Source: Nocardia sp. CNY236
GTDB lineage: Bacteria; Actinomycetota; Actinomycetes; Mycobacteriales; Mycobacteriaceae
Reading direction: 5' to 3'
Assembly (NCBI RefSeq): GCF_000482385.1
Contig: NZ_AXVD01000016.1
Span: forward strand, 62,001-126,000
Length of the DNA stretch: 64,000 bases
In this document: positions 48,959 to 58,341 of the stretch, piece after piece
Layout: each line of letters opens with the position of its first letter
How positions within the stretch are numbered: the stretch's first letter is position 1
Program-made: the position numbers and the translations under genes
Notes under the pieces: generated by a model
What the model was told of the DNA's origin: nothing
Database searches by the model: none
What the model saw: the letters and a program-made list of their open reading frames with translations, nothing else

Positions 48959-49305
48959 CGGCGCTCGCCCTGCCGGCCGATGTAACGGATGACCTCGACG
49001 TCGTCGAGGATGACCAATCCTTCGGTGACGAGCTCGTCGAGCTGGGGCAGAAAGGCCCGGATACGGTCGGGATCGTCGACGACGATGACGGCGACGGGCA
49101 GGTCTTCGCTGAGCGAGAGTACGCGGGTGGTGTGGATGCGCGAGGAGGCGCCGAACCCCTCGATGCCGCGCAACACGCTGGCCCCCGCGAGGCCGGCGCG
49201 ATGGGCGCGGTGCACGATCTCGCTGAACAGCGGTTTGTGGCGCCAGGTGTCGCTTTCGCCGACGAACACCGTCAGACGCAGGGCGGGTCCGGTGAGCCGG
49301 GTCAT
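48955..49305 (-). CDS. DUF190-family protein
   Basis: The 116-residue DUF190 protein ([45 protein letters not shown]...VAVIVVDDP) is of the PII-like fold often found beside crcB. Its role in fluoride export is not established. It overlaps both neighbours by four bases (ATGA), so three-gene translational coupling is likely. No catalytic residues are evident. Confidence 0.87.
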   Translation of the reverse strand: MTRLTGPALRLTVFVGESDTWRHKPLFSEIVHRAHRAGLAGASVLRGIEGFGASSRIHTTRVLSLSEDLPVAVIVVDDPDRIRAFLPQLDELVTEGLVILDDVEVIRYIGRQGERR

Positions 49306-49769
49306 GCTGTCCTCCGCAGGAGTAGGTGGCGGGTCAGGGCGGCGGTGGTCCATGTGGCGATCAGCGCTGTGATCGGCGTCACGCCGAGGTATATCCACGC
49401 GGTCGCGGCGTGGCCGGTGTCGAGGAGGTGGTGGGTGTCGGCAGCGTAGGCGGAGAAGGTGGTGTAGCCACCGAGGATTCCGGTCCCCAGAAACGGGCGC
49501 AGCATCCGGTGTCCGGTCCGGACTTCGGTGATCAGCACCAAGAGCGTTCCCATGAGTGCACAGCCGGTGACGTTCACCACCAGAGTGGTCCAGGGAAAGG
49601 AGCTGGGCGACGTCGGCCACACGACCGTGGCGGCGTAGCGGGCGGTGGCACCGATCCCACCTCCGGCAGCGACTGCGGCGATGACCGGCACGTGAGTGCG
49701 CCACGCCCTGCGGCGACGGACCGCGAACGGACCGGGCTTGTCGGTGAGACCCGGTTCGGGTATCGACAC
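49302..49769 (-). CDS. crcB: Fluoride ion channel subunit CrcB/FEX (first subunit)
   Basis: The 155-residue Fluc subunit has [46 protein letters not shown] and a C-terminal helix, with about 30 extra N-terminal residues compared with the other subunit. It is the first gene of crcB-DUF190-crcB. The GTG start has AGGAG six bases upstream. That AGGAG is part of an inverted repeat with the candidate fluoride riboswitch, which suggests translational control by fluoride. Confidence 0.93.
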   Translation of the reverse strand: MSIPEPGLTDKPGPFAVRRRRAWRTHVPVIAAVAAGGGIGATARYAATVVWPTSPSSFPWTTLVVNVTGCALMGTLLVLITEVRTGHRMLRPFLGTGILGGYTTFSAYAADTHHLLDTGHAATAWIYLGVTPITALIATWTTAALTRHLLLRRTA

Positions 49770-49777
49770 GGCAGTCT

Positions 49778-49880
49778 CCTACTCATCCCGCTTCCCTGAC
49801 CGGCAGGAAAGAATGTGGCGTCGAGTAGGGGCCGTTGGCGACGGATGTCGCGGTTGTGGTGCGGCGGGTCCCACCGCCCT
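49778..49880 (-). promoter_or_regulatory. Candidate fluoride (crcB) riboswitch with Shine-Dalgarno masking
   Basis: On the minus strand, GGGCGGTGGGACCCGCC (49880-49864) resembles the conserved 5' part of the crcB motif (compare GGGCGATGAGGCCCGCC, recalled from a Thermotoga example). It is followed by a perfect small hairpin, GCGAC-ATCC-GTCGC, then AACGGCCCCTACTC, which resembles the conserved 3' GAUGGCCUCUAC part. CCTACTC inside this 3' part is exactly complementary to GAGTAGG immediately before AG of the crcB ribosome site (AGGAG; 49778-49784). The expected switch would free the ribosome site when fluoride locks the aptamer pseudoknot. Covariation evidence is lacking. Confidence 0.75.
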
Positions 49881-49954
49881 ACGACCCGTAGGCACCACGG
49901 GTGGTAGCTTGCTCAGCATACGGCATCCGACCGGCGGTTTTCGGGCTCTCCCGG

Positions 49955-50332
49955 TCAGGTCGATGGCGGGTCGGCCGCCGGGCCGGGGGCATGTCGTCGG
50001 TCGGCTGTCCAGGTCTGGGACCAATCCCAGAGGGGCTGCAGCGACGCGATCAGTCGCGTGCCGGCGGGGGTGAGTTCGTAGGCTCCCCGTGGGCCGTGCT
50101 TGTCGACCAAGCCGGCCGACTGCAGCCGCTGGAGGCGATCGGCCAACATGCTGGACGAGCAGTTGCCCATGCTGCGCCGCAATTGCAGGAATCCGCGGGG
50201 CCCTGATTCGAGTTCCCACACGACGCGAAGTATCCACCGCTGCCCCAACAGGTCGATCGCGGCTAGGGTCGAGGCATAGGAGGGATCGTCGGCGCGACTC
50301 GTGGCGCCCGAGTGATCACTTGCGCTTCTCAT
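49955..50332 (-). CDS. HxlR-family transcriptional regulator
   Basis: The 125-residue winged-helix protein fits the HxlR family: LDLLGQRWILRVVWELESGPRGFLQLRRSMGNCSSSMLADRLQRLQSAGLVDKHGPRGAYELTPAGTRLIASLQPLWDW. HxlR proteins often respond to electrophiles or redox change. ATG 50332 begins a region without other start signals; the frame opens 164 codons upstream but lacks homology. It is divergent from an SDR gene 60 bp away, its most likely target. Confidence 0.88.
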   Translation of the reverse strand: MRSASDHSGATSRADDPSYASTLAAIDLLGQRWILRVVWELESGPRGFLQLRRSMGNCSSSMLADRLQRLQSAGLVDKHGPRGAYELTPAGTRLIASLQPLWDWSQTWTADRRHAPGPAADPPST

Positions 50333-50392
50333 TTCGAACCACCATAGTTGATTCTGATCGAGAAGTACTGCAGGGGCACAAGGAGGCGCTTG

Positions 50393-51151
50393 ATGGATCG
50401 GGTGGACAGCACCGCGCGGCGGGTCGTGTTGGTGACCGGTGCTTCGCGCAGCATCGGGGCGGAGACCGCGCGGAGGTTGGCTGCACCGGATGTTCACGTC
50501 GTCATCAACTACCGCGAGAAGAGCAAACGCGCACAGGCCGTGGTCGACGACATCATCGCCGCTGGCGGCAGCGCGTCGGCCATCGGTGCAGATCTTGCCA
50601 GCACCGCGGACGTCACCGCGATGGTGGGGCAGATCGGCGAACAGTTCGGTCGTCTGGACGCGGTCGTGCTCAACGCGTCCGGCGGACTGGAACGAGATGC
50701 CGAGCCCGGCTATGCGCTTCGGATCAATCGCGATGCTCAGGTCCGCTTGACCGGCCTCGTGGTGCCGCTGATGCCCCCTGGTGGGCGGATCGTGTTCGTC
50801 ACCAGCCATCAAGCGCACTTCCACAGCACGGGCAGGGCATTACCGGAGGGATACGAACCGATCGCGGCCAGCAAACGCGCCGGCGAGGATGCGCTTCGGG
50901 CACTCATCCCTGAATTCGGCACTCGTGGAATCGAATTCGTCGTCGTCTCCGGTGACATGGTCGATGGAACGATCATCGTTCGTCTGCTCGAGCGCCGCGA
51001 CCCCGGGGCAGTCGCCGCCCGGCGCAGCACCGGGCAGCTGCCGACCTTGGACCAATTCGCAGATGCCATCGTGCAGGCTCTCGACGCCCCGGTTCCCGAC
51101 GGGCACACCGTGTACATCGGCGGCGACGACTACCTCATACCTTCGACCTGA
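50393..51151 (+). CDS. Short-chain dehydrogenase/reductase, atypical active site
   Basis: The 252-residue SDR has the NAD(P)-binding TGASRSIGAE near the N-terminus, ADLAS and the NAG-type LNASGG region. The usual YxxxK active site is replaced by a Tyr placed seven residues before the catalytic Lys (GYEPIAASK), with Ile where the Tyr would stand. The Ser before it (FVTSHQAHFH) is conserved. Related actinobacterial SDRs show a similar pattern from memory. An AAGGAGG ribosome site precedes ATG 50393. The substrate is unknown. Confidence 0.85.
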   Translation: MDRVDSTARRVVLVTGASRSIGAETARRLAAPDVHVVINYREKSKRAQAVVDDIIAAGGSASAIGADLASTADVTAMVGQIGEQFGRLDAVVLNASGGLERDAEPGYALRINRDAQVRLTGLVVPLMPPGGRIVFVTSHQAHFHSTGRALPEGYEPIAASKRAGEDALRALIPEFGTRGIEFVVVSGDMVDGTIIVRLLERRDPGAVAARRSTGQLPTLDQFADAIVQALDAPVPDGHTVYIGGDDYLIPST

Positions 51152-51163
51152 GGGTCGGAACCG

Positions 51164-51881
<718 letters not shown>

Positions 51882-51885
<4 letters not shown>

Positions 51886-53303
51886 TGTTGTTGGCCCACT
51901 TGGGTCTCGAGAGTTCTCCGCTCCGGGTGTGGCCGCGGCCGGTCGCTCCGCGTCGTGTCGAGCAGTGTGAGGTAGCGGTGGAGCAAGAGAGCGGCCGTAG
52001 CGGCCAGGCCCGCGGTCAGTCCACACCAGATGCCGGCGGCGCCGAGTCCAGCGGGGAAAGCGAGCAGCACCGCGCCGGGCAGACCGACACCCCAGTAGCC
52101 GATCAGGGACAGACGCAAGCCCGCGCGCGTCGCCCCCAGACCACGCAGCAGGCCGATCCCGATGTTCTGGGCGGCATCGAAGAACTGCAGCACGATGCCG
52201 ATCAGCAACAGCGTGTGCGCGATCCGGATGGCATCGGCGTCGGCGGAGTCCAAGAAGGGCGACAGCACCAGGCCGGGTACAACCGCGTACAGCAGGCCGG
52301 TGACGGCTGCGACCACCGCGGCATGGCGCAGCACGAGCCGGGCCAGAGTCCGTGCTCGCTGGCGTTCGTCCCGGGCGACGGCGTGGCTGACCAGGATCGA
52401 CACCCCGTGCGATAGGCCGATGGCCACCTGGAACACGATGTAGATGATCTGATAGACCACATTGTGCGCCGCCAGGGCCGCCGGTCCGAGTGCGCCCATC
52501 GCCAGAGCGAGTACGGAGAACATTCCCGCCTCGGAGCCATAGGTGAGTGCGATCGGGATCCCCAGTCGCAGTTCTGCCCGGACCGTTGTGGCCCGCGCGG
52601 GCAGGGGGCTCACCGGCAGTGAGGGCCCGAGTCGGCTGTCGCGCCGAACCATCACCCAGAACACTCCGACCGTGATCGTGTGCACCAGTGAGGTCGCCAC
52701 GCCGATCCCGGTGAGACCCACGGCGGGTAACCCGGCTCGGCCGTGGATGAACCCCAGAGCCAGTACCAGGTTCACGACGACCGAGCCCAGTGTCACCAGC
52801 AGCAGCGCCTGTGGACGCTGCATACCGACGGTGTACTGCCGCAACACCTGGAACCACAAGCAGGGCACCAGGCCCGGTGCGAGCGCCACCAGTAGGGGCC
52901 GGGTGTCGGCCAGCACTCCGGGATCCTGTCCGAGCCACGGCAGCGCCCAGCCGAGACCGATCAACACCGCACCGCCGACGATCCCGCCGACCGTAGCGAT
53001 CAGGAAACTGGATCGCACCAGGTCGTGGATCTCCTCCTCGGGAGACTCTGCGCGCGTGTCCGCGCCGCTCACCGCGGCGGCGATCCGGTTTCCGGTGGCG
53101 GTGATCAATCCGACGCACATGGTGCGGATCTGATTGAACAGCACGATCGCCAAGCCGCCGGCTGCGACCTGCCGCACGCCGAGGGTGCCCATCAGCGCGA
53201 TATTGGTCGTGGACATGGCGACTTGCGCCAGCTGAGTCACCGCGATCGGCGTGGCCAGCGTGGTCAGCCGCCAGCCGTCGCCGGTGAAGCTGCGCGGCTT
53301 CAC
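51882..53303 (-). CDS. MATE-family efflux transporter
   Basis: The 473-residue protein has about twelve hydrophobic helices and MATE-type repeats (LATPIAVTQLAQVAMSTTNIALMGTLGVRQVAAGGLA at the N-terminus and a matching second half LRLGIPIALTYGSEAGMFSVLALAMGALGPAALAAHNV). MATE transporters expel cationic or amphipathic small molecules using Na+ or H+ gradients. GTG 53303 follows GGAG by seven bases and lies 22 bp after the SbnA-like stop, so it is in the operon. It is a likely exporter of the pathway product. Confidence 0.9.
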
Positions 53304-53325
53304 CGGACCGTCTCCGCTACCGGGC

Positions 53326-54357
53326 TCATCGCGCCTCCACGAACCCGTGTCGGGGGGCGGGTCGGTAGCGTCGCAGCAACTGCACAACCTCCTGCTCCGC
53401 GTCGGCGTCGAGCAGGCCACGGTCGCGCATCCAGCTGTTGTCGAACACTGTGTCCAGGTATTTTTCACCGCCGTCGCACACAATGGTGACCACGGTCGAT
53501 CCGGGTGGGAACTGCGCCAACCGCGTGAGCGCAGCGTGCACCGAGCCGCCCGCGGAGCCGCCGAGCATCAATCCCACCTCGGTCGCCACGGCCCGTGCGG
53601 TGGCGAAGGCCGCGGTGTCGGAGACCTTCACTCCTTCGTCGAGCAGGGAATAGTCCACAGCGGCGCCGATCGTGGCGCCGGGCGGGGTTCCGGTGCCGGA
53701 CTGCCAGTACGGTCCGCCCGATCCGCCGAAAGCGATCGAACCGACCGGTTCGACTCCGACCACGTAGGGGACGCAGCCGAGTTCGCGCAGCCGCGTCGCG
53801 GCACCGAACAACGACCCGCCGGTACCCACCGCCGACAGCAGGATGTCGACCCGATCCACATCCTCGAGCAACTCCTCGGCCATCGCGTAGTACCCCATTG
53901 CGTTGGCGGTGTTGTTGTGCTGTTCGGTGAAGTACGCGTTCTCCCGTTCGGCAGCCATTGCCTCGGCCAGATCCTCGCGGGCCGAGGTGGCCAAGTCGTC
54001 ATTCCCTTCGTCGGCGACGAACACCAGGTCCGCGCCCATTGCTCGCATTGCGCGCAGCTTGTCCTTACTGGCGTGGTGGTCGACCACCGCGGTGAAGCGG
54101 TATCCACGTTCGGCAGCCACCACCGCGAGGCCCAGCCCGGTATTCCCGGACGTGGATTCGATGATATGCCCGCCACTTCTCAGCAATCCACGGTGCTCGG
54201 CGTCGAGTATCATGTGCCGCGCCATCCTGATCTTGGCTGCGCCGGTGGGGTTGAACTGCTCGAGTTTCAGCAGCAGGCGAGTTCCTGTCTGGGTGGCCGC
54301 GAGCTCGAACAGCGGCGTGCGGCCGATCAGATCCGTCACTCGCGTGACGAGCGGCAT
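53326..54357 (-). CDS. SbnA-like PLP synthase (N-(2-amino-2-carboxyethyl)-L-glutamate synthase)
   Basis: This cysteine-synthase-fold enzyme (343 residues) has PLP Lys in KLEQFNPTGAAKIRMA, ESTSGNTGLGLAVVAAERGY for phosphate and substrate binding, and VGTGGSLFGAATRLRE. SbnA of Staphylococcus aureus condenses O-phospho-L-serine with L-glutamate to N-(2-amino-2-carboxyethyl)-L-glutamate. The adjacent SbnB-like gene makes the next step and strengthens this call over plain cysteine synthase. The gene is the fourth in a minus-strand operon with an iron box. Confidence 0.85.
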   Translation of the reverse strand: MPLVTRVTDLIGRTPLFELAATQTGTRLLLKLEQFNPTGAAKIRMARHMILDAEHRGLLRSGGHIIESTSGNTGLGLAVVAAERGYRFTAVVDHHASKDKLRAMRAMGADLVFVADEGNDDLATSAREDLAEAMAAERENAYFTEQHNNTANAMGYYAMAEELLEDVDRVDILLSAVGTGGSLFGAATRLRELGCVPYVVGVEPVGSIAFGGSGGPYWQSGTGTPPGATIGAAVDYSLLDEGVKVSDTAAFATARAVATEVGLMLGGSAGGSVHAALTRLAQFPPGSTVVTIVCDGGEKYLDTVFDNSWMRDRGLLDADAEQEVVQLLRRYRPAPRHGFVEAR

Positions 54358-54420
54358 GGAGTACTCCTGTGTCGGGTCGAGGGGAGCGATTGTGTCGTGT
54401 CGAGGGAAGCGAGGGACGAA

Positions 54421-55887
54421 TCACGGTCGGCTACTGTCGCGTGTCCAGCGGAAGCGTCCGTCGGGCGCATCGTAGAGCGCGATTTTCGGCGGAATCGGCA
54501 GTTCGTGGAAGGCGGACTCGTTCGAATCCATTTGGTAGCCAGCGGTGTTCGGGTAGATCAGCAGATCGCCGACCTCGGCCGGGCGAGGCAGCGGCACTCG
54601 CCGCCAGCTGAGCATGTCGGAATCCAGACAGGTGGCCGCGCCGATACTGGTGGGTGTCGGTGCGCCGGGACGCTGCGGCCACAGCAAGGGATCGGGCAGG
54701 TACTCGCTGTCGAACCACTGCTCCGACAGGCTCAAACTGCTGCCGTCGACGGTCAGCACCTGGTAGGGCCGGTCGTGGGCGTATCTGGTCTTGCTGCCTT
54801 GCACCCGGAAGGCGGTGCATCCCGCGTGCGCGAGCAGCGCGCGGCCCGGTTCGATCGCGAGTTGGATACCGTTGTCGCGTAACCTCCGAGCCAGATCCTG
54901 GTGGTCGAGGATATCGGCAAGCATCGCCGGCCCGGGCTTCGGGAAATGATAGGGGTAATAGGAGTCGAAGGACTTGCCCGAGTGGAACCAGCGGCGGCAG
55001 GCGCGTTCAGCGAACTGCGCGGCGGCCTGGCCCGGGACGTAGTCGACGCCGAACCCGCCACCGATCGAGACGAGGGTGGCCGCATGACCGAGGGCGCGGG
55101 CGTATAGGCAGCGGGCGATCAGCTCACCCGCGAGTTCGGCACGCGCTTCAGCGTCGTATCCGGACAGGTGAAAGCTGAAACCCTCCAGTCGAAGTGCGTC
55201 GCTGCTGCCGCAGATATCCAGTGCGGCAGAGATTTCGGCATCGGTCATACCGAATCGACTCGCTGAGGCGGCGGGCAGAACGCGGATCATCGTGCGCGCC
55301 GGCGCCGGGCCGGCAAGCGCCGCGAGCCGGTCGAGTTCGCCGATGTCGTCCACTGTGATCAGGGCGCCGTGTCGGGCGGCGAGCCAGAGCAGGTCGTCCG
55401 CCTTGGCCGGGCCGGTGACCATGAGTTCCTCCCCACGCACGCCTTGGGCCATCGCGGCGGTCAGCTCGCCTACACTGGCCACATCGATGCCCGCGCCGCG
55501 CTGCGCGCACGTGCGTGCGACGCACGCGGCCTTGTTCGACTTCTTGCCGTAATAGATCGTGCCGCGGACACCCGCGTGTGTGAAAGCGGCGCGGAACGCG
55601 TCGATATTGTCGGCCACGCGGGGCGGATACATCACATGAAAGGGCCCGCCGATCGCGAAGGCGAGCTCGCCGAGCAGCGTTGGATCCTCGAGCAGGCGCC
55701 GCTCCCACGGGTCCAGTCGTGCCGGCATGGGGGCCGCGCTGATCGAGTCGTCGACGGTGCACATCGCGTCGCCGGGGACGCCGCCACCCGCCGCGGCAGT
55801 GGCTGGTGCGATCGCGCCGGGTGCGCCGATCCGCTCGGCGCCCTCGTGCTCGAGCTCCGCAGCGATACTCCCGTCCGTCAGTCCCAC
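54421..55887 (-). CDS. PLP-dependent decarboxylase (diaminopimelate/ornithine type, fold III)
   Basis: This 488-residue alanine-racemase-fold decarboxylase has PLP Lys in TIYYGKKSNKAACV (about residue 115), FHLSGYDAEARAELAG, VSIGGGFGVDYVPG (phosphate-binding glycine loop) and CLDSDMLSWRRVPLP, the catalytic Cys region. In staphyloferrin B synthesis SbnH of the same family decarboxylates a diaminopropionate adduct, so a similar role is possible. Its GTG start and GGAGGT ribosome site sit inside a 27-bp repeat that follows the SbnB-like gene. Free-amino-acid decarboxylation is the alternative. Confidence 0.82.
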   Translation of the reverse strand: MGLTDGSIAAELEHEGAERIGAPGAIAPATAAAGGGVPGDAMCTVDDSISAAPMPARLDPWERRLLEDPTLLGELAFAIGGPFHVMYPPRVADNIDAFRAAFTHAGVRGTIYYGKKSNKAACVARTCAQRGAGIDVASVGELTAAMAQGVRGEELMVTGPAKADDLLWLAARHGALITVDDIGELDRLAALAGPAPARTMIRVLPAASASRFGMTDAEISAALDICGSSDALRLEGFSFHLSGYDAEARAELAGELIARCLYARALGHAATLVSIGGGFGVDYVPGQAAAQFAERACRRWFHSGKSFDSYYPYHFPKPGPAMLADILDHQDLARRLRDNGIQLAIEPGRALLAHAGCTAFRVQGSKTRYAHDRPYQVLTVDGSSLSLSEQWFDSEYLPDPLLWPQRPGAPTPTSIGAATCLDSDMLSWRRVPLPRPAEVGDLLIYPNTAGYQMDSNESAFHELPIPPKIALYDAPDGRFRWTRDSSRP

Positions 55888-55955
55888 ACAGCACCTCCGT
55901 GCGTCAGTCCCACAGCGGCACCTCCGTGCGTCAGTCCCACAGCGGCACCTCCGTG
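55876..55955. repeat. 27-bp tandem repeat, three copies, spanning an intergenic junction
   Basis: On the minus strand each copy reads CGCACGGAGGTGCCGCTGTG then GGACTGA; the third copy (55876-55901) has lost a base. The first copy forms the SbnB-like C-terminus (EVPLWD and TGA). Each copy has GGAGGT and a GTG, so the last copy gives the ribosome site and start of the decarboxylase. Alternative starts in other copies would be out of frame. This could arise by replication slippage. Confidence 0.9.
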
Positions 55956-56941
55956 CCGCGGCCTTCTGCGATTGCTTGTTCGGCCAGCGCATGCGCGACG
56001 GCGATGTCGGTGAGCACCAACCCGCTGTTGTAGACGAAGATGCGTTCGTCGTCCGAGCGTCGGCCCGTCGTGCGCCGGTGGAGTATCTGGGGCAGTTCCG
56101 CGTCCACCGGGGGGAGTGTGCCGTCCGGGCCGGCCATATCGGTTCCGGTCAGCGCCATCTGTTCGGCGCTGGTCGCGATCACGCGGTCGGCGCCGGTCAG
56201 CGTGGAGGGGGCGAGCCCATAGCCGACGAGCACCGCGACCGAGCCCGGTGCGAGATCCTCCGATTCGAGCGCGACCTCGGTGCCCGGCCCGGCGGTGGCC
56301 AGCACGACGTCCGCGGCTGCCGATGCCTCGCGTGGATCCGCCACCGTCTCGAGCAGGGCGTGCGGGTAGTGCTCGGCGAGTTGATGGTGCACTGCGCGTA
56401 GCCCCTCGGGATGGGTGCCGTAGACCATCAGCGTGTGTAATTGCGGGTTGGCGGCGAGCAGGTGTGGAAGGGCGTGGCGGCCCTGGGTTCCGGTACCGAT
56501 CAGCAGCACGCTCTCCGCACCACGGCGGACGGTCTCGCGTACCAGCAGTGCCGATACCGCCGGGGTGCGCAGCGCACCGACCCGGGCGCAATCCATGAGC
56601 GCGATCGGTGCGCCCGTGGTGTCGTCGTAGAGCGAAATGGTCGTGTAGTAGCGCGTGGTGCTGCGGTCGTGACCCGGGTCGAACTTGTAGGAGGTCTTCA
56701 TCGCCACCACCCGTCGGCGGCCGTCTCGGCCGAGCATGGCATAGGCGACCGACCAACCGTCCGGATTCGCGACGCTCGACTTGCGTGGGTTGTCCGAATC
56801 ACCCGCTGCGAAAGCCAGATACGCATCTTCTACGGCGCGCACGACGGCAGCCGGCGCTATCGGGACATCGGCCAAGTCGCGGCGACTCAACACCCGCAAG
56901 GGCGTGCTTCGGTCACGAGTGTTCAACGGATCCTCGATCAT
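55931..56941 (-). CDS. SbnB-like dehydrogenase (ornithine cyclodeaminase/mu-crystallin family)
   Basis: The 336-residue ornithine-cyclodeaminase-family protein has KTSYKFDPGHDRSTTRYYTTISLYDDTTGAPIALMDCARVGALRTPAVSALL and the NAD-binding VLLIGTGTQGRHALPHLLAANP. SbnB oxidatively cleaves the SbnA product with NAD+ to 2,3-diaminopropionate and 2-oxoglutarate. Adjacency to the SbnA-like gene makes SbnB the best family label. ATG 56941 overlaps the dioxygenase 3' end by 29 bp; TTG 56926 with GAGG upstream is also plausible. The 2-oxoglutarate formed could feed the dioxygenase. Confidence 0.87.
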   Translation of the reverse strand: MIEDPLNTRDRSTPLRVLSRRDLADVPIAPAAVVRAVEDAYLAFAAGDSDNPRKSSVANPDGWSVAYAMLGRDGRRRVVAMKTSYKFDPGHDRSTTRYYTTISLYDDTTGAPIALMDCARVGALRTPAVSALLVRETVRRGAESVLLIGTGTQGRHALPHLLAANPQLHTLMVYGTHPEGLRAVHHQLAEHYPHALLETVADPREASAAADVVLATAGPGTEVALESEDLAPGSVAVLVGYGLAPSTLTGADRVIATSAEQMALTGTDMAGPDGTLPPVDAELPQILHRRTTGRRSDDERIFVYNSGLVLTDIAVAHALAEQAIAEGRGTEVPLWD

Positions 56942-58067
56942 TGGGTACCACATCCCGCGTTCGAGAGCGCCCGAGCGGTGGGGCGTCCACCGCTCGAAAC
57001 GGGGCGACGACTCGTTGCCCATAGCCATTCTCGGCGGCTTCCCCGGCGCGGCGGCGGCGTTCGGGACGTCGAATGTTCACGCGTTTGAGCCAGCGATCGG
57101 TGCCGTCGTAGCGGGCAGTGAAGGCGGCGCGCCCATGAACTGCGACGTCGTTGTCCATCAGTAGTAGTTCACCCGGAGCGAGTGCGGCTGTCGTGCAGAC
57201 GCGTTCGAGCTCTGCGGCGAGTCGTCCATAGGCCGAGCGGAATGCGGGGTCGGCGTCTTCGAGCGGGGTGTAGGCGGGGTCGTAGCGGATGGTCTGCTGA
57301 TCGGGGTCGGAGGCGCTCCAGAGGATGGGAACCGGGATAGCCGAACCTCTTTCGTATCCGGTGCCGTAGGAAACGTCCGGCAGGATAGGCAGGGTCGGCG
57401 TGCTGAGTATCTCTCGGTGCTCGGCGGACAGTTGCACGCGGCGCACCGATGACACCGTGGTGCCGACCGCGTCCGGATTGCGCAGGCAGCCCAGCATCAA
57501 TAGGTTCGCTCGCCGGGGATGGAACGCATCCTCGGTGTGCGGGCTCAACAGTGTGGTGCTGCTGGCCCCGGACTGTTCGTGTTCATGGCCGCACGTGGGG
57601 ACGATGTTGTTGACCAATCTCCCGTCCTGTTGGCCCTGCCAGCCGAACGGCTCACCTGCGCAGCGGGCGAGAAGCAGCATGACGAGGTCGAATTCGAACG
57701 AGCACGGGCTGGCGTCCGGATCGCCGCACCATCGCGCAGCAGCCTGCCAGGTCGGCGGAGTAGTCCCGAATTCACTGTCCACCAAGGGAATCCGTCCGAT
57801 AATTGCCGCGCCCGCTGCGGTGGCGGGGGGTCGGAGTACATGGCTCACCTCTGCGGGGAGTTCGGTGAGCCGGGCGTCGATGTGCGCGACCAGCGTCGGG
57901 TCTGCGAGTGTGCGGGCAGCCTCGGTTCGATCGGCGCGTGTGGTGCATACGGCTGTGACTATCTCACGGGCGAGTTCGCACACCGCACGAGCCGCGTCCT
58001 CGGGTAGCTCGCGCCGTTCGAGATCAGCCGTGCGAATCGACATACGTTGGGAAAGAACACTTTTCAC
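56913..58067 (-). CDS. Fe(II)/2-oxoglutarate dioxygenase of the clavaminate-synthase/AsnO-VioC type
   Basis: The 384-residue protein has the metal motif HTE in SPHTEDAFHPRRANLLMLGCLRNPDAVGTT and a distal His in NDVAVHGRAAF, with a C-terminal RWLKRVNIRRP for 2-oxoglutarate. GEPFGWQGQQDGRLVNNIVPTCGHEHEQSGASS resembles asparagine and arginine beta-hydroxylases (AsnO, VioC). It probably beta-hydroxylates a free amino acid, perhaps Asp, Asn, Arg or the diaminopropionate made by the next genes. GTG 58067 follows AGGAGGG about eight bases upstream and is preferred to ATG 58088 or 58124. It is the first gene of the iron-box operon. Confidence 0.87.
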   Translation of the reverse strand: MKSVLSQRMSIRTADLERRELPEDAARAVCELAREIVTAVCTTRADRTEAARTLADPTLVAHIDARLTELPAEVSHVLRPPATAAGAAIIGRIPLVDSEFGTTPPTWQAAARWCGDPDASPCSFEFDLVMLLLARCAGEPFGWQGQQDGRLVNNIVPTCGHEHEQSGASSTTLLSPHTEDAFHPRRANLLMLGCLRNPDAVGTTVSSVRRVQLSAEHREILSTPTLPILPDVSYGTGYERGSAIPVPILWSASDPDQQTIRYDPAYTPLEDADPAFRSAYGRLAAELERVCTTAALAPGELLLMDNDVAVHGRAAFTARYDGTDRWLKRVNIRRPERRRRAGEAAENGYGQRVVAPFRAVDAPPLGRSRTRDVVPNDRGSVEHS

Positions 58068-58143
58068 CAAGAAATCCCTCCTTCGCATCGGTTCGAGAAG
58101 CAGAGGTGACGATTCGAGTTGCAAAGTAGCGGTCCCGATGAAC

Positions 58144-58162
58144 TTAAGAAAGCCTTACCTAA
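58144..58162 (-). promoter_or_regulatory. Candidate IdeR/DmdR1 iron box
   Basis: On the minus strand TTAGGTAAGGCTTTCTTAA matches the mycobacterial IdeR consensus TTAGGTTAGGCTAACCTAA at 15 of 19 positions, by hand alignment. It lies 76 bp upstream of the dioxygenase start, a usual position for repression. It suggests that the operon is on when iron is scarce. The other side of the gap (lpqU, 180 bp away) is not expected to be controlled. Confidence 0.75.
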
Positions 58163-58341
58163 AAATAGGTGGATTGCGGGGCCGAATGCACAGCGGAGAG
58201 ATCTGTTTCGGCCGGTACTCCGGTCGCTAAGGCTAGCCGGTATCGGCCCGCCTTCCCGGTTTCGCGCGACTCGGTGATTCACCGATCCGTAGGGGCATGG
58301 GGCCGGCTTGCGGTGCGGCCATCTGGATCATGGAGGAGGTG

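Noticed and set aside
53326..54357. Plain cysteine synthase (CysK/CysM)
   Set aside because: The adjacent SbnB homologue and operon context favour the SbnA role, although sequence alone does not exclude it.
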